64,000 bases of DNA from Rhynchosporium graminicola (taxonomy: Eukaryota > Ascomycota > Leotiomycetes > Helotiales > Ploettnerulaceae): the NCBI GenBank assembly GCA_900074885.1, contig FJUW01000015.1:601906-665905 (forward strand). Direction: 5' to 3'. Of this stretch, positions 1 through 11,339 are shown one piece after another (position 1 is the first letter of the stretch; each line of letters begins with the position of its first letter). Both the position numbers and the translations under genes were made by a program. Under the pieces are notes generated by a model. The model had not been told where the DNA came from, ran no database searches, and worked only from the letters and a program-made list of their open reading frames with translations.

Positions 1-1335
1 GGATTAGCACCATCCAACTGGAGGATTCTTAAGACGTGCTGTACCAAGCCTAGCAGAACATCCATTACACTCAGTCCGATCAAGTTGATATCAGATCTTA
101 GAAGCGAGTCCACCATAGTAGCCAGAACAAGTTGATGTTGCAGGTTGGCGTCAGCCATCTGACTTCTGACTAATGAATCCATCACGGTTACCAGTATGAT
201 ATATCGGTCTTGCACGGGTGTCCATCTGGCTAACAGTCCGAGCATTCTTGTTGCCCAACCTCGGTGTTCGTCTTTTCTTAGGTGATTCCTCCCAATCAAA
301 GACTCACCTTGTGCAATTCGATCCGAAATAAAAGTCAGAGTTGCCAGAGTCGCGCCATGAATCTGTGACCTGTTGTTTACCACGAATATCTGTTTCAAGC
401 ACTGCAACGCCGTTACCCCGATATCTTCCTCTGCCACCTTGTCCGCATCAGCCGTGGTCGCAGAAACAGCCAAAGCACTGCTATCTACTGCCGTGTCAGC
501 GGTTTGTACAGTCGCTATGCTGGTCCGTCGCCGCGATAGCTTCTCAGTATCAACTTTCTCTTCCAGCCCAGCCCGGTGCTCCAAAACGTCGAGAAAATCG
601 TCGTTATCCGTCCATAGATTTTCCAACAGTATTGGCACTATCACATCTAGTTGTCTACCAGCGAGCGAGGCCAACGCCTCAGATGACGCCACGCTTTTGA
701 TTGCCTGCAGACCGACGCTTCTCCATCGCATACTCACGGGGGCGCTTATAGGTATTTTCGTTGGTGGAGGCCTTGTCGAGGCAAAGGAGGCGTACATTCC
801 AACTATCTCTTCATACTGATGCAAATATTCCTGATCTGCCGAGAGAGATGCGCCATCATGATGCTCGCAAAAAGCTTCAAAGGTTGGCATTGAGGATTCG
901 ACCATCGTGATATCGTGCGAGCGGAGGATGATATTGAGTATTTTGAGAACATAAGGCGCGTATAAAGGAAGATCCCTTGGGGCCTTCTCGATCAACGCAG
1001 CCACTATTTGAAGTGTAACCTGAACATTGCTTCAACGTGAAGTCAGCAGCCGATTGATTCTTTCCATGGCCTCTTCAAAGAGGTTTCAACAGCAATCAGC
1101 ATTTCTTGTCGCCCACGTACCCTATTCTCGCCCGCCATACATCGCTGGCTGTCTTCTTCTCTAGGAAGGCTCCCACCTTCTGCACCTTACTACGTCGCGT
1201 TGTCGCGTAGTAAAGCAGGTAGCTCAACTCACTCGAATTTGGCTTGACATCGACGGCACCTTTGGTGGTTCGTGGATAGCACTTCAAGATTAGGACTTGG
1301 TGCTTCGGCCGGCATTTTTGCCGTATTGCGTGCAT
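1..1335 (-). CDS. EFR3: EFR3, plasma-membrane PI4-kinase anchor (partial, N-terminal part)
   Basis: Efr3 is the plasma-membrane scaffold that, with Ypp1, recruits the PI 4-kinase Stt4 to PIK patches (family knowledge). Exon 1 is 1335-1121; it begins MHAIRQKCRPKHQVL and carries the fungal Efr3 signature CYPRTTKGAVDVKPNSSELS, close to the usual start, so I take this Met as the true one. A phase-2 intron (1120-1030, donor GTACGT, branch CTGAC, acceptor AAG) joins RIG to NVQVTLQI. Exon 2 stays open from 1029 to base 1, giving about 414 residues of helical-repeat (ARM/HEAT-like) sequence such as VAALIEKAPRDLPLYAPYV and LASLAGRQLDVIVPILLENL. The C-terminal half lies outside the window. It is divergent from the histidine kinase gene, 1.8 kb away. 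No disabling changes seen. Identity is based on the strongly conserved N-terminus. Confidence 0.9.
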
Positions 1336-3124
1336 TGGTTCTGGCCGCGTGAACTGCCAGAATCGCCGTCAAGATGGCCGCTTGTGCAATTGAATCGCGG
1401 GAAAGCGCTCAAGGTTGCGAGTTAGAAAACTAAAAAACTTGAGTCATCTAAATGTACATTCATCATCTGCGGAAGACGAAGACGGCTCAGTCGGAGTAAA
1501 TGAGGGAGGGGTGGGTGGCCAACAGCTGAGTGTAAGTTGATCCTGATTTGTTTTGACGCCCGGAGTTTCCAGACCACACTTGTCCTCGAATAGTGCCACG
1601 TTCATAAATTTGATCCCGCCGAAAGGAGACTAGCGGATATCATGCATAATGACGACGAAGCTCCCAGCTGGCCCAATGTTTACGTCAAACTAGCGAATAC
1701 TTGTAATTAGTTGTATTTCTGCTCACTTTACATCGAGTCTTTTACGCGGCGTACTTACGGCGCAATGAAGATGCGAGATATTGAGTATCAGTCTTGCACC
1801 TCGATGTCTTGAAAGTCATATGCTTCTTCGAGGTCAAGAGGACCCCGATATGGAATGACAAGGTGTCAGTCAACTCTTGATTTTGTTAAGCGCAATCAAG
1901 AACGACGGAACTTTGTGTGTAGATTATGATCCCATTCCAGCACGATGTCAGGCCTTACTATCAACAGATGAACCATCTTCGGCCTCATATGACCGCAGCT
2001 CGGAATGGTCAGAAGTTATGAGGTTGCACTGAATATGCAGATGGTCTTCACTGCTATTCTTTTTTGACATACTTCAAGCGAGATATCCCGTGTCAGAGTG
2101 GTTGCAATTCAGTCTGGACATTGGACATCCCCCGACAAAGTTCGTCTTCATAGAGATCCAGGAGCTAGCCATGAATAGTAGTAGGTAATGATGACGCTGT
2201 TTAGGCTTTGTTAAATGTTTCATGGCTCAAACCAATTTCCTTGACTGGAAAATGAATGTTAAATGATGCCTACCTGCCTAGCTTGGACATCAAGGAACGA
2301 CCCGACGAAGTCAGATCTTATGTGACCCTCGATGACATGTTTATGCTCGTCGTGATAATATGATCAAGGTATAGAGGTCCTAAATTATTGAGCTTTTGGA
2401 TATGATTCTACGTTCGTATGATGAAAGTTCTCTTCTGCGCAAATTATACGATATCTGAATTTGCAACGCCTAGTGTCGCCGTGCCACTCGAGAGCAAGCG
2501 TTTCTGAGGATATATATATAAGGAGAAGTCAATGTCCCTGATGAAAGAAAATTAAAAATTGGCACGTGCTGAAGACACAAAGGCTGAACTCGGGGTGCTC
2601 CCTACGAAGGATAGAATACGATGATACACTCTATAGCCGTCGGTTATGGGCAGATCGCATTTACAAATTCCCATTCCAATCCTGCATGTTGATCTTTTCC
2701 CGCCACACACCCGCCGTGGGGCTAAACAACCCAGCAAGGCCAGCCATTCAGACGACAGGAGAAATTAATAGCTAGGAGATGCAGAACAAACTCGTAGAAG
2801 AACTCAAGGCATAGGCTCACATGGGTAAGTAGGCACAAGCCAAAAACCAGTATCAATGTGGTTAAGATATTGAGACTAGGTCAGGCCGGTGTGCGCTTGA
2901 ATTTAAACTTGCCGCAAACCTTAAACAAGTGGATGGAGGTCAGTTCGGAGATAGCAACCCCCATTGGCCATGCCTCCATGGCCTAACACCTGGTTTAATT
3001 CTGTTTCTGACCTTGCCCTCAATTTCACTCCCCCGCGTTCACCATACTCCTTTTCCCCAGGTACAAAGAATGCCCTTGTCATTCGATCATCAGCAACAAG
3101 GTTTCGGTGTGAACACGTCTGGAG
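1336..3124. other. Divergent intergenic region, EFR3 / histidine kinase
   Basis: This 1.8-kb stretch holds both 5' regions. Open frames here (for example on the minus strand near 2552-2737 and 2921-3208) are short, overlap others on the opposite strand and match nothing I recognise. A TATA-like run, ATATATATATAAGG, sits at about 2510-2523, some 600 bp upstream of the kinase ATG. No tRNA or repeat seen. Confidence 0.5.
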
Positions 3125-6100
3125 ATGGAGAACCGAGTTCAGACGAAGACCTCTCTGAGCCACTACGTTGAGGGAACGGTTGGAATTACAGACACAGCTC
3201 TGGATCACCAGATTCGAGAGCGACGCCGTGTTAAGGAGCTTCTGCGGTAGGACTACAATACGCCCCCGGCCCTGTAATACATAAGCACTAAATCGATCTC
3301 AAGATACTTCCAGCCATTTGATGTTCCAGCACGAAGCGAAGGAAAGCCTGCGATAGGAAGCGATAATACACTTACAGCTCTTGCGCAACTTGCTGCTCTG
3401 AGGCTCAATTGCCAGCGATGCTTCATCTCCTTGGTCGATAACACCAAGCAATACATTCTTGCCGAAGCAACGCAGACTGTTTCCCTTACATCTGAGGATG
3501 TATACGAGAAGGACAATGATGAGTTGTCTTTTGGGCAGACTGTGGTGGACTTCGATGCGGCAATTTGCCCGGCTACCTTGGCATGCTTTACCTCGCTCGA
3601 TGGCAGTATGGACATATCTTCGGAAAATATCACGGCAAACAGATCATGTAAGTGGCGGCTGGCTGCAAGTCACGACATGATCTTCCAATATAACCTTCCA
3701 CGCTGACCAAAGGATTGCAGACTACGTTATAAACGATATGTCGATGTTGGAAGAATATGCAGGACGAAGTTATGTTAGAGGATGGCCACACTTGAAGTTT
3801 TATGCAGAAGTTCCCATCAAAAGTCCCTCCGGTACATGCATAGGTATGTGCACTCTTCTGTTGCAGTACTTGCTCTTTCTGGCATAAAGTCCGAACCGTC
3901 CGTAATGAGCCCCATTTCTTGGAACTTTCTGGGGATGTGCTGGAAAAAAAAATATTGACTCTAAACTCTGTTTGTCATAGGTTCACTGTGTGTATTGGAC
4001 ACCAAAGCTAGAATTGGACTTGATGTAGTTGGGGTACGCATTCTTGGAGAGATTTCGAGGACAGTAATGGACCATCTTGAGCTTTGCGTCAGCAGAATCC
4101 AGCAAAATCAAGCAGAGCGCATGATTCGAGGATTAGGGCATTTCGTCGAGGGCCGCGCTAGTGTTCTCGAGTCTTCGACACAAACCCATGCTCAACCTGC
4201 GGCACCGGGATCGTCCAACTTGACTGTCAAAGACCATGCCGAGATCGAATTGATGTCCGAGCCGGAAGATGTGCCTATCGCAAGGGCTGGTAACTTATGG
4301 TCAAGCAAGAATTCTCGTTTCAGCGAGCAGGCGGATGGACCTGGCAATTCTCAGGAAGACGAGTCTAGTGCACGTCCGCGGTTGTTCCATAACCAATCCA
4401 CATTCAGTTCCAATAATGCCTACACAACATCATTGTCAACTCCGCTCACGGAAGACCTTGCTGAAAGTGTATGCGTATTGACCAAAGATCAGACAAGAAA
4501 AGACCCCACTGACGTAGCTCCAAGCCTCAGCCTTCCAGTGGAAATCACACTAGGAACTGTCAACAACAACGATTCTGCAGTTTCAAGCCTGTCGTTCAAC
4601 AGTGTTGAAGCCATTCTATTTCGGGCTGCTAATCTGATCCGCGAGGCTGTTGAGCTCAATGGAGTTGCCTTCTTTGATCCGCGATCGTCTGATGGTCGAC
4701 TCTTGACCGACTTTGCTACAGACCGTAAGGGTATGAGTAGGCCGGTATCACATTCACACAATGAAAAAGCTCTAGAAAAAGAAGAATTTTTTGCGGGAAC
4801 TCATCAGACGCTTTCCAGAATGATGTCATGCTCTCCGCCTATTCACAGCAATGAAATTTCAATGCCAGAAGAGACTTTGCAGATTCTCCTAAAGCGGTTC
4901 CCACATGGTGGTCTGGTAACTTTTGATGGTCAAGGTATTGTAGGAACAGAGTCTTTCACATCGTTGGTGGGCAGAATACAATCCCCACCTCCGGTGGACG
5001 GCTTCCCTATTTTCAGCATCGAATCTTCTAGTGATGAGTTAATGCGCATATTCCCGGGTATTACATCCTTGATGATTTATTCCTTCTGGGATAACATGCG
5101 TGATCGTTGCGTGGGACATTGCGTTGCATGGACGTCAGATCCAGCGAGAGTCCTTCGGCGTCAGGATTTCACATACATCGCAAGTTTCAGTAATTCAGTA
5201 ATCGCCGAGCTTTCTCGTATAGAAGCAATCGCGGCGGACAGAGCGAAATCAACATTCATTTCATCTATCTCTCACGAACTACGGTCCCCTTTGCATGGAA
5301 TAATGGCCAGTATGGAGATTCTCCGGGACTTGACCTCAGATGATCCTTTTCAGGAATTATTTGGGACCATAGAATCGTGTGGCTCTACCCTTCTGGATAC
5401 GATTGACAATGTCCTGGCCTTTTCTCAGAGCAGTAAACAATCTACCGAAGAAGATGGAAGACTTCAGTCGAATCAGATTCAAAGCGCAGATGGTCCAGAC
5501 TCAGCTGTGGACTTGGAAAGTCTTGTTGAGGACGTCACATCGATATGTTTGTCCGGAGTCCAATTTCGCATGATTGTCGACAGCTCGGCTAGGCCAGAGC
5601 AGCTAAGGCACGGATCGAAAGACTCTTCGAGATGGGACGGGGTAATTGTCATATGTGACATCAGCCCCGGTGATTGGGTTTTCAAGACCAACGCAGCAGT
5701 GTGGAAGCGGATACTGTTGAATTTGGTCGGAAACGCTCTGAAATACACATCGAGAGGATCCATTGTCGTGGAGCTCCGACAGGAGGTAGTGCAGGAAGAC
5801 TATCCTGGCACATCACCGAAGAATCCAGACGCTCTGTCTTCGCCATCTGCAAAAGACACTCTCAGAAGTCCATCCACTCTGACGAGAGAAAGTTCAAAGA
5901 CAGACTCGACTATGAACAAAGATCGCCCAAAAAGAATGATCAGTCTTCGAGTCAAGGATTCTGGAAAAGGCATGTCTCAAGACTATTTAACGAACTACTT
6001 GTTCAAGCCATTTTACCAGGAAAACCCTTTAGCACCAGGGACAGGGCTTGGACTTAGTATTGTGGAACGATTGGTTCACTCGATAGACGGGAAGGTCAGT

Positions 6101-7171
6101 GTGACTAGCGAAGAAGGTGTTGGGACAGAAATTACCGCTGAAGTACCAATGTCCCCACCTGAAGATCATCTGGTCAAATCATCTGCGGAGCTATCGTCGA
6201 GACCATGTGTGAGTCTGGGAATCGTTGGACTGAACCCCACAACAGATCTCGCAGAAACACCCACTGGCATACTGGGGTCAGATTCGGAAGCCTTTACAGC
6301 CCTGGCCTCTGCCGTTACTCGATACGCCGCGGCATCCAACATGATCACGTCTTCGGTGGACTCTATATCTGGTGCTGTCGATGTAATGTTCCTTCAAGAT
6401 TCTCAATATCGACTTGTAGACATTTCTCGAATCTTGGCCTTGCGGAAGCCCGTAATCGTGCTATGCACAGAGCCTCTTCGTACTCACGAGCACGCTTCTA
6501 AGAAGCCAATGAACGTCGTGCTTTTGTCCAACCCGTGAGTCTCACTTCATGTTTCACTTGAGTGTACAACAACAGCTAATATTATACTCGACAGATTTGG
6601 GCCACGGAAGTTCCAGCAAGCAATCAACACATGCCTAGATATCCGTCGCCGTCTGCTAGACACAGATCTTGTTGTACAAAATCCGAATATCGATGATCTA
6701 TTACTGCCACATCGACCTGTACCAAGATCAGCAACGCCCTCCCCACGAAGCAGCGGTATCGAGAACAGTCTTGCGGGCCAAGTGGAACCAGTCGGTCCAT
6801 CTCTACTTCTTGTGGAAGATAATCCGATCAATCTAAAGCTTCTCACGACGTCTATTAAAAGATTAGGCCTCCCTTTCACGACGGCAACAAATGGCGTGGA
6901 GGCAGTCGAAGCATACAAAGCTTCTTCGACACAGATCTTACTTGTCTTCATGGATATTCAAATGCCAGAAATGGACGGAATAGAAGCAAGTCGAGAGATC
7001 CGAATTTACGAGAAAGAAAATGGCTTACCTCGCTGCGTTATCGTCGCCCTGACGGCCTTAGACTCGCCTGATGCAAAACAAGCTGCCATTGATAGCGGGG
7101 TAGATATGTTCTTTACGAAGCCGGTATCTGTGAAGAAGTTGAAGGAACTGGTCACACAGCATTACAATTGA
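3125..7171 (+). CDS. Hybrid histidine kinase (GAF - HisKA - HATPase_c - receiver)
   Basis: Two-component sensor expected to autophosphorylate on His, pass the phosphate to its own receiver Asp and then to an HPt protein (family knowledge). Exons: 3125-3246, 3286-3647, 3721-3843, 3981-6534, 6595-7171; together 1245 codons. Visible domains: GAF-like region about residues 50-215 (LTALAQLAALRLNCQRCFISLVD, ICPATLAC, YAEVPIKSPSGTCIGSLCVLD); H-box FISSISHELRSPLHGI with His634; N-box NLVGNALKYTSRG near 776; G-boxes DSGKGMSQDY and GTGLGLSIVERLV; receiver about 1120-1245 with LLVEDNP, phospho-acceptor Asp1174 in FMDIQMPEMDG, and the FFTKP lysine. All catalytic motifs are intact. No membrane segment, so probably cytosolic. 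Exon 1 is the weak point: it needs a 39-nt intron to join RRRVKELLR to ISRYFQPFDVPARSEG. I do not assign it to a numbered fungal HHK group. Confidence 0.88.
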
Positions 7172-7881
7172 ATGGCATTGTTGATCCAGACCAAGCATGG
7201 GCTGGTAAGCGAAAATCCTGAGGGGTGAGTCAATCAGCTCGATTAAAATGTGCAATACTTCGGCCTGGAAATGAGCTGTAGTAGCTGCGAGCACTCCTCC
7301 GCCCGCGATGTGTGCGCCAGCTTACAGTCAATTGCGAGCTGTTTGCAAGAAAGAGCGGAACAGGGATTTCGGTAATCCACTCCAGATCGAAGACTCTACA
7401 AGCCCTTGGAAAATTTGCTCTGGCATCAATGGGCCGCCACTGTCAACTTCATAAGGAGCACAACACGGTCAGAGTCATATAGGCTCAGCAACGACTTCTG
7501 GATGATTTTCTGCAACCTTTAGTCGTGTCGGGCAGGGCACAAAGCTGTGATTGGCATCTCATTGCCTCAGCCTTGCTGACACGAACTCTGCGGCCATTCC
7601 TCTAAATGAGGGGATTAAGGTGATCGAAGCTGTACCGCGCGTAGCAATTACTCGTGCCGAGAGTCGAGCCTCAAATTTAAGGGCGGGTAGGTGTGATGTT
7701 GATACTCCCAGAAAGTATTGGGCCACCGGATTGGCAAAGTCCATTACAAGATCGCATTAGCAATTATATAGATGCAGGACACATATACCCAACTAGAGTA
7801 CAAATCATACGACTCCATGAACGTAAAAGATGGATGTAAGTCTAAAACTACCACACAAACTCCATCATATCCAAACACAAA
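7172..7881. other. Convergent intergenic region
   Basis: This holds the 3' ends of the histidine kinase and the thioesterase. An overlapping pair of short open frames on opposite strands (7551-7760) shows no family motif. I see nothing else. Confidence 0.5.
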
Positions 7882-8983
7882 TTACAATTTTGAAGCAGGT
7901 CGAGGCTCCTTGAGTCGCACAACTCCCTGCGAATCTCGTTAGCACCGAACTTGAGTCCGTCGCAAATGAATAGATGCTTACTTCTTGGAAGCAGGTAGCG
8001 ACCAGCGTACCGTCCGCAGCAAACATGTGCTGCTGAACCACACCTCTACCATCACCAGACCAAGGACTCGCCATCTCAGTGAACATCCACTCGTCCGCCC
8101 TAAAAGCCTTCGGCTCATGGAAATAAATGCTATGATCCAAACTAACCATCATCCCAATCTCCGGCAATCCTTTCGGATTCTTCTCACCTCCAGGCCCATC
8201 AAGATCCTCTCTCAGATTCGATGGATCTCCAGGTCGGTATAAAGGATGTATCCTCGAAACTGTGCCGATGAAATATGAATCAGACATGTATGCCAAAGCA
8301 CTAAGATGTGCCTGGTGTCCACCTTCTTCACTAATCTTCCCTCGAGCTTTCATCCATTGTCTCGTTCGCTTCTCGTGCGGATGCGCGCTATCTCGATTCA
8401 ATATCTCGATCTGCCGACTTATAAATGGGCTCGTCCCGTTATCGCCGCTTTCATTAACATCGTCATCTGGCATCTGTACCTCCTTTGGTAAAGGGACCGC
8501 ATGTCTGACTTGCTTCTTTCCCCCGCTGTTCTCCCGCATAAATGATAGCGTCGTCGTGAAGATGGCTTTTCCCCGCTGTCTCGCCTGTACCGTGCGTGTC
8601 GCGAAGGACTTTCCTTCTCGGACGTGCTCGACATAGTACATGACTGGTATTTCACTGTCGCCTGCGAGCACGAAATAGCAGTGCATGCTATGAACCACAA
8701 AATTCGGAGGTACGGTACGTTGGGCTGCGGCGAGACTTTGGGCGATTACGGCGCCGCCGTAGATTCCTCGCGCTCCGGGTGGGTGCCAGAGGGGTCTGGT
8801 ATTAGAGAAGATGTCCTGGGAAGAGACTTGTTAGTAGATTGCTCTGGATATTGCAAGTAAAGGCAGGGGGAGAAACTGTACAGGAGCGATTGCTGCTAGC
8901 TCCGTCAATTCTAATACATTCTCAATAGCAGATTTCTTGGGATTGAGAGGAGGTGGAGTAATGAGAGTTTGACGGGTCGACAT
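7882..8983 (-). CDS. Peroxisomal acyl-CoA thioesterase (TesB / ACOT8 type)
   Basis: Hydrolyses acyl-CoA to free fatty acid and CoA, probably in the peroxisome during beta-oxidation. Exons on the minus strand: 8983-8882, 8815-7982 and 7926-7882, totalling 326 residues, the usual size for double-hotdog TesB enzymes. Start MSTRQTLITPPPLNP is the first ATG of exon 1. First hotdog: LWHPPGARGIYGGAVIAQSL then FVVHSMHCYFVLAGD and YYVEHVREGKSFATRTVQA. Second hotdog: MVSLDHSIYFHEP (candidate catalytic Asp near residue 261), SPWSGDGRGVVQQHMFAADG with the expected Gln, and LVATCFQEG across the last intron. The small third exon (14 codons) ends in SKL, a canonical PTS1 peroxisomal import signal, so the last intron must be spliced correctly for targeting. 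Introns have donors GTACAG and GTAAGC and CAG acceptors. No damage seen. Confidence 0.9.
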
Positions 8984-9915
8984 AATGCCCTCTTGTGTAG
9001 TGAAAGTGCGTCACGAGATGTCAGGAGATATTGATTTCCCTACTGAGAACGGGATGTGTAGAATCTGAATTGAACGTCTAGAATACCGAAGAATTGGAGA
9101 AAGATATTTGACGCGTTTCATGCCTGTTGATGAAGTCAAGAAAAAGCCCACCAGGATCCGCAGGGACATGTCATTGCGGAATGCCGAGGCTCATGGTTGG
9201 TTTCGCTCCATCCTGTCGGCAGGGCCGTCTTGGCGGGACCGGCCGTGTGGCAGCGCAGATCTTTACTTCACATGTGTAACCGAGCCTGTAAGCTTTTGTT
9301 TACTTCCAGTCCGGAGCTGGTGAAATGGTGATGACCGAAATTACCTTTGACCGCTTACTTCAAGGCTTGGTAAACTCGTTAGAAGCGAAAGATCTCTGGT
9401 CAGGTATCTACGAAGGGCTTAGAAGCTGATTAGTATTCGTAGTAAAATCAAGTCAAACGCTTGAAAACTCGTTTTTTATACTAAATCTATATAATATTGA
9501 GCTATTTGTGGATCACCAGTTAAAAAAAACGGGTCACGTGAAATGCTGTGATTGGCTGTAGATAGGCCTTGGCAGGTGCACGGCCGAAAAGAAGGAACAC
9601 GAAAATCTTTCTCACGCCCGAATCAAAACAGCCCGACTTTCTTTATAGACTGCGCGAAGCAAGGTCCCTCAGCCCCGAAGCTTGCGAAGGGCCGCCGAGG
9701 AGTAGACCTTGTATATGAGGGTAAAGATATCGAGTTCAGGTTAATCATATTTCTACATTGGTAGCGTCGACCAGGTGGGTCAGGTCGGTAAGAATTTCCC
9801 AAAAAAAATTAATGGCGCAAATCCTGGCAATTCATTAATTACCAAGTCCTCCTGTATGCATCAACGGCCTTTTCAAGCTTTCGCTGATGAGAATCGTGCA
9901 GAGATCATCATGTAT
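8984..9915. other. Intergenic region with a TCACGTGA site
   Basis: No gene recognised. The E-box palindrome TCACGTGA lies at 9534-9541, about 550 bp upstream of the thioesterase start. Open frames at 9108-9323, 9552-9764 and 9775-10008 (plus) are short and of unusual composition; the last overlaps the 3' end of the pseudogene. Confidence 0.4.
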
Positions 9916-11339
9916 CTAAGCTACCACATCGATTTCTCCGGCCTTCTCTGCTTTCAACTGAGCAACTGTGATCTACTTGAAAGCTTTGATTTAGATCCCT
10001 TGACATAAAACTTACGTGAAACGGTTCCTGCATCTTGATCAAACACTGAATACACCCCAGCTAAGAAAGCGGCGCCGAGTATTATATAGTTTGGCTCCTC
10101 ATCCGGTTCCTGGTGCTGTACAAACGAAATGGAACATACTGTACCACCCCCCTCGACAGGACTTACTAGAACGTAATCCTAAGGTGAAATCGTGACAGAA
10201 CAATTCGTACCCAGCCTTACAATCAAGTCCGGCAGTTCCGCACGATTATCACACTCAATCTGTCCCATATTATCGTAATCCCCTCCGCATCGATCTTGAA
10301 GCTGTTCGGCAAGAGCTCTCGGAAAAGAAATTCACGGATAGGCAGTCATAAAAACAGCTTTGTAGCCTGAGAGATCGGCATGAATGGCATCTGTACCAGA
10401 TCCAAAAGATAGCGAATGTGCATCCACCTGCCATCCACTTCCAAGCATTTGCCTTAAAGGCATTTTCTCATGTGTTTTATGCGTCGTGGCAATGATCATC
10501 AATTCTCCCACAAATAGTTCCGAATTTACATCCCCGAACATTATTTCGCCATCTCTAAAAGGTGATTTCGAAAGCTTGATTGAAAATATGTTCTTTTTCA
10601 AACGTTTTTGTTTGATGAGATTATGCCAGGGACTTGTTGATCCCGAGAGATCTGATCCTGGAAGGGAAAGTGGGAATCTAGATAATCCCAATACCGAGTC
10701 CATCTTGTCGTCCCAGTAGAAAGGGGAAGGTCTCAACTAAGTGGCTTCTTCAAACACCTGGTTCTTGATTTCGAGATCGGTGACATGGAATGTATCCTCT
10801 GACTTGAAACGCGAGGTATAGATTCCCGCATAGTGAATACTGGTAGGATTTCCATGCTAAATATAGGTTTCTGACTTGGAGGAGTTGTAGAGCTGATGTA
10901 CCGAGCAAGCTGAGCTGGAGTTGCATTTCGTTGAAGGGACGAAAAGGTCGACCTAGCTAGTGTCGACAACAGCGCGGAAAGACTGTTGTGGTGGGGTTCC
11001 AATTTGAATATCAACTAGAAATGCAACGCTTGAATAATCCTAGCTTCGTCGTCAATCGTATCAATAAAATCCCAAGAACATATTTAATTTTATTTTCGTT
11101 GCATACGTGCTGCCAGCTTCTGAACCTCCTCTCAAGAGAACTTGATTCTCCCCCTGTCTCTATTTTCATATTAGTAAGGAGCTAGTTCCAGGTTTATATT
11201 GGACGATGCATACCATTTTTGTTTCATGGGTACCTAATAGTCTTGGAAACTGGCTTTGAGGCCTCTCCACGATCGATGCCGCGATTAACAAGCAGGCAAA
11301 GTAATCAGCCAGAAGAGTGACAACACCGAGTAACTTCAT
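9916..11339 (-). pseudogene. Aspartic-protease-like (pepsin A1 family) pseudogene
   Basis: Reads as a secreted pepsin-like protein. ATG at 11339 opens a signal-peptide-like stretch (MKLLGVVTLLADYFACLLIA). After two introns comes DIQIGTPPQQSFRAVVDT, then VDLFVPSTKCNSSSACSVH, DTFHVTDLEIKNQVFEEAT, FYWDDKMDSVLGLSRF, FGDVNSELFVGEL, PRALAEQLQDRCGGDYDNMGQ, IILGAAFLAGVYSVFDQDAG and a C-terminus LKAEKAGEIDVVA, all in one frame once introns are removed. Five stops interrupt that frame at 10953-55, 10857-59, 10737-39 and 10179-81 (TAG) and 10332-34 (TGA). The catalytic DTGS reads DTS plus a stop, and the second catalytic Asp region reads AVFMTAYP, so the ancestor may already have been a non-peptidase homologue. 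Introns keep donors such as GTAAGT, so the decay looks recent. Confidence 0.8.

Noticed and set aside
11043..11110. Three more stops in the N-terminal part of the aspartic-protease pseudogene
   Set aside because: They fall inside a plausible GTATGC...CAAG intron that restores frame into DIQIGTPPQQ, so I do not count them as lesions.
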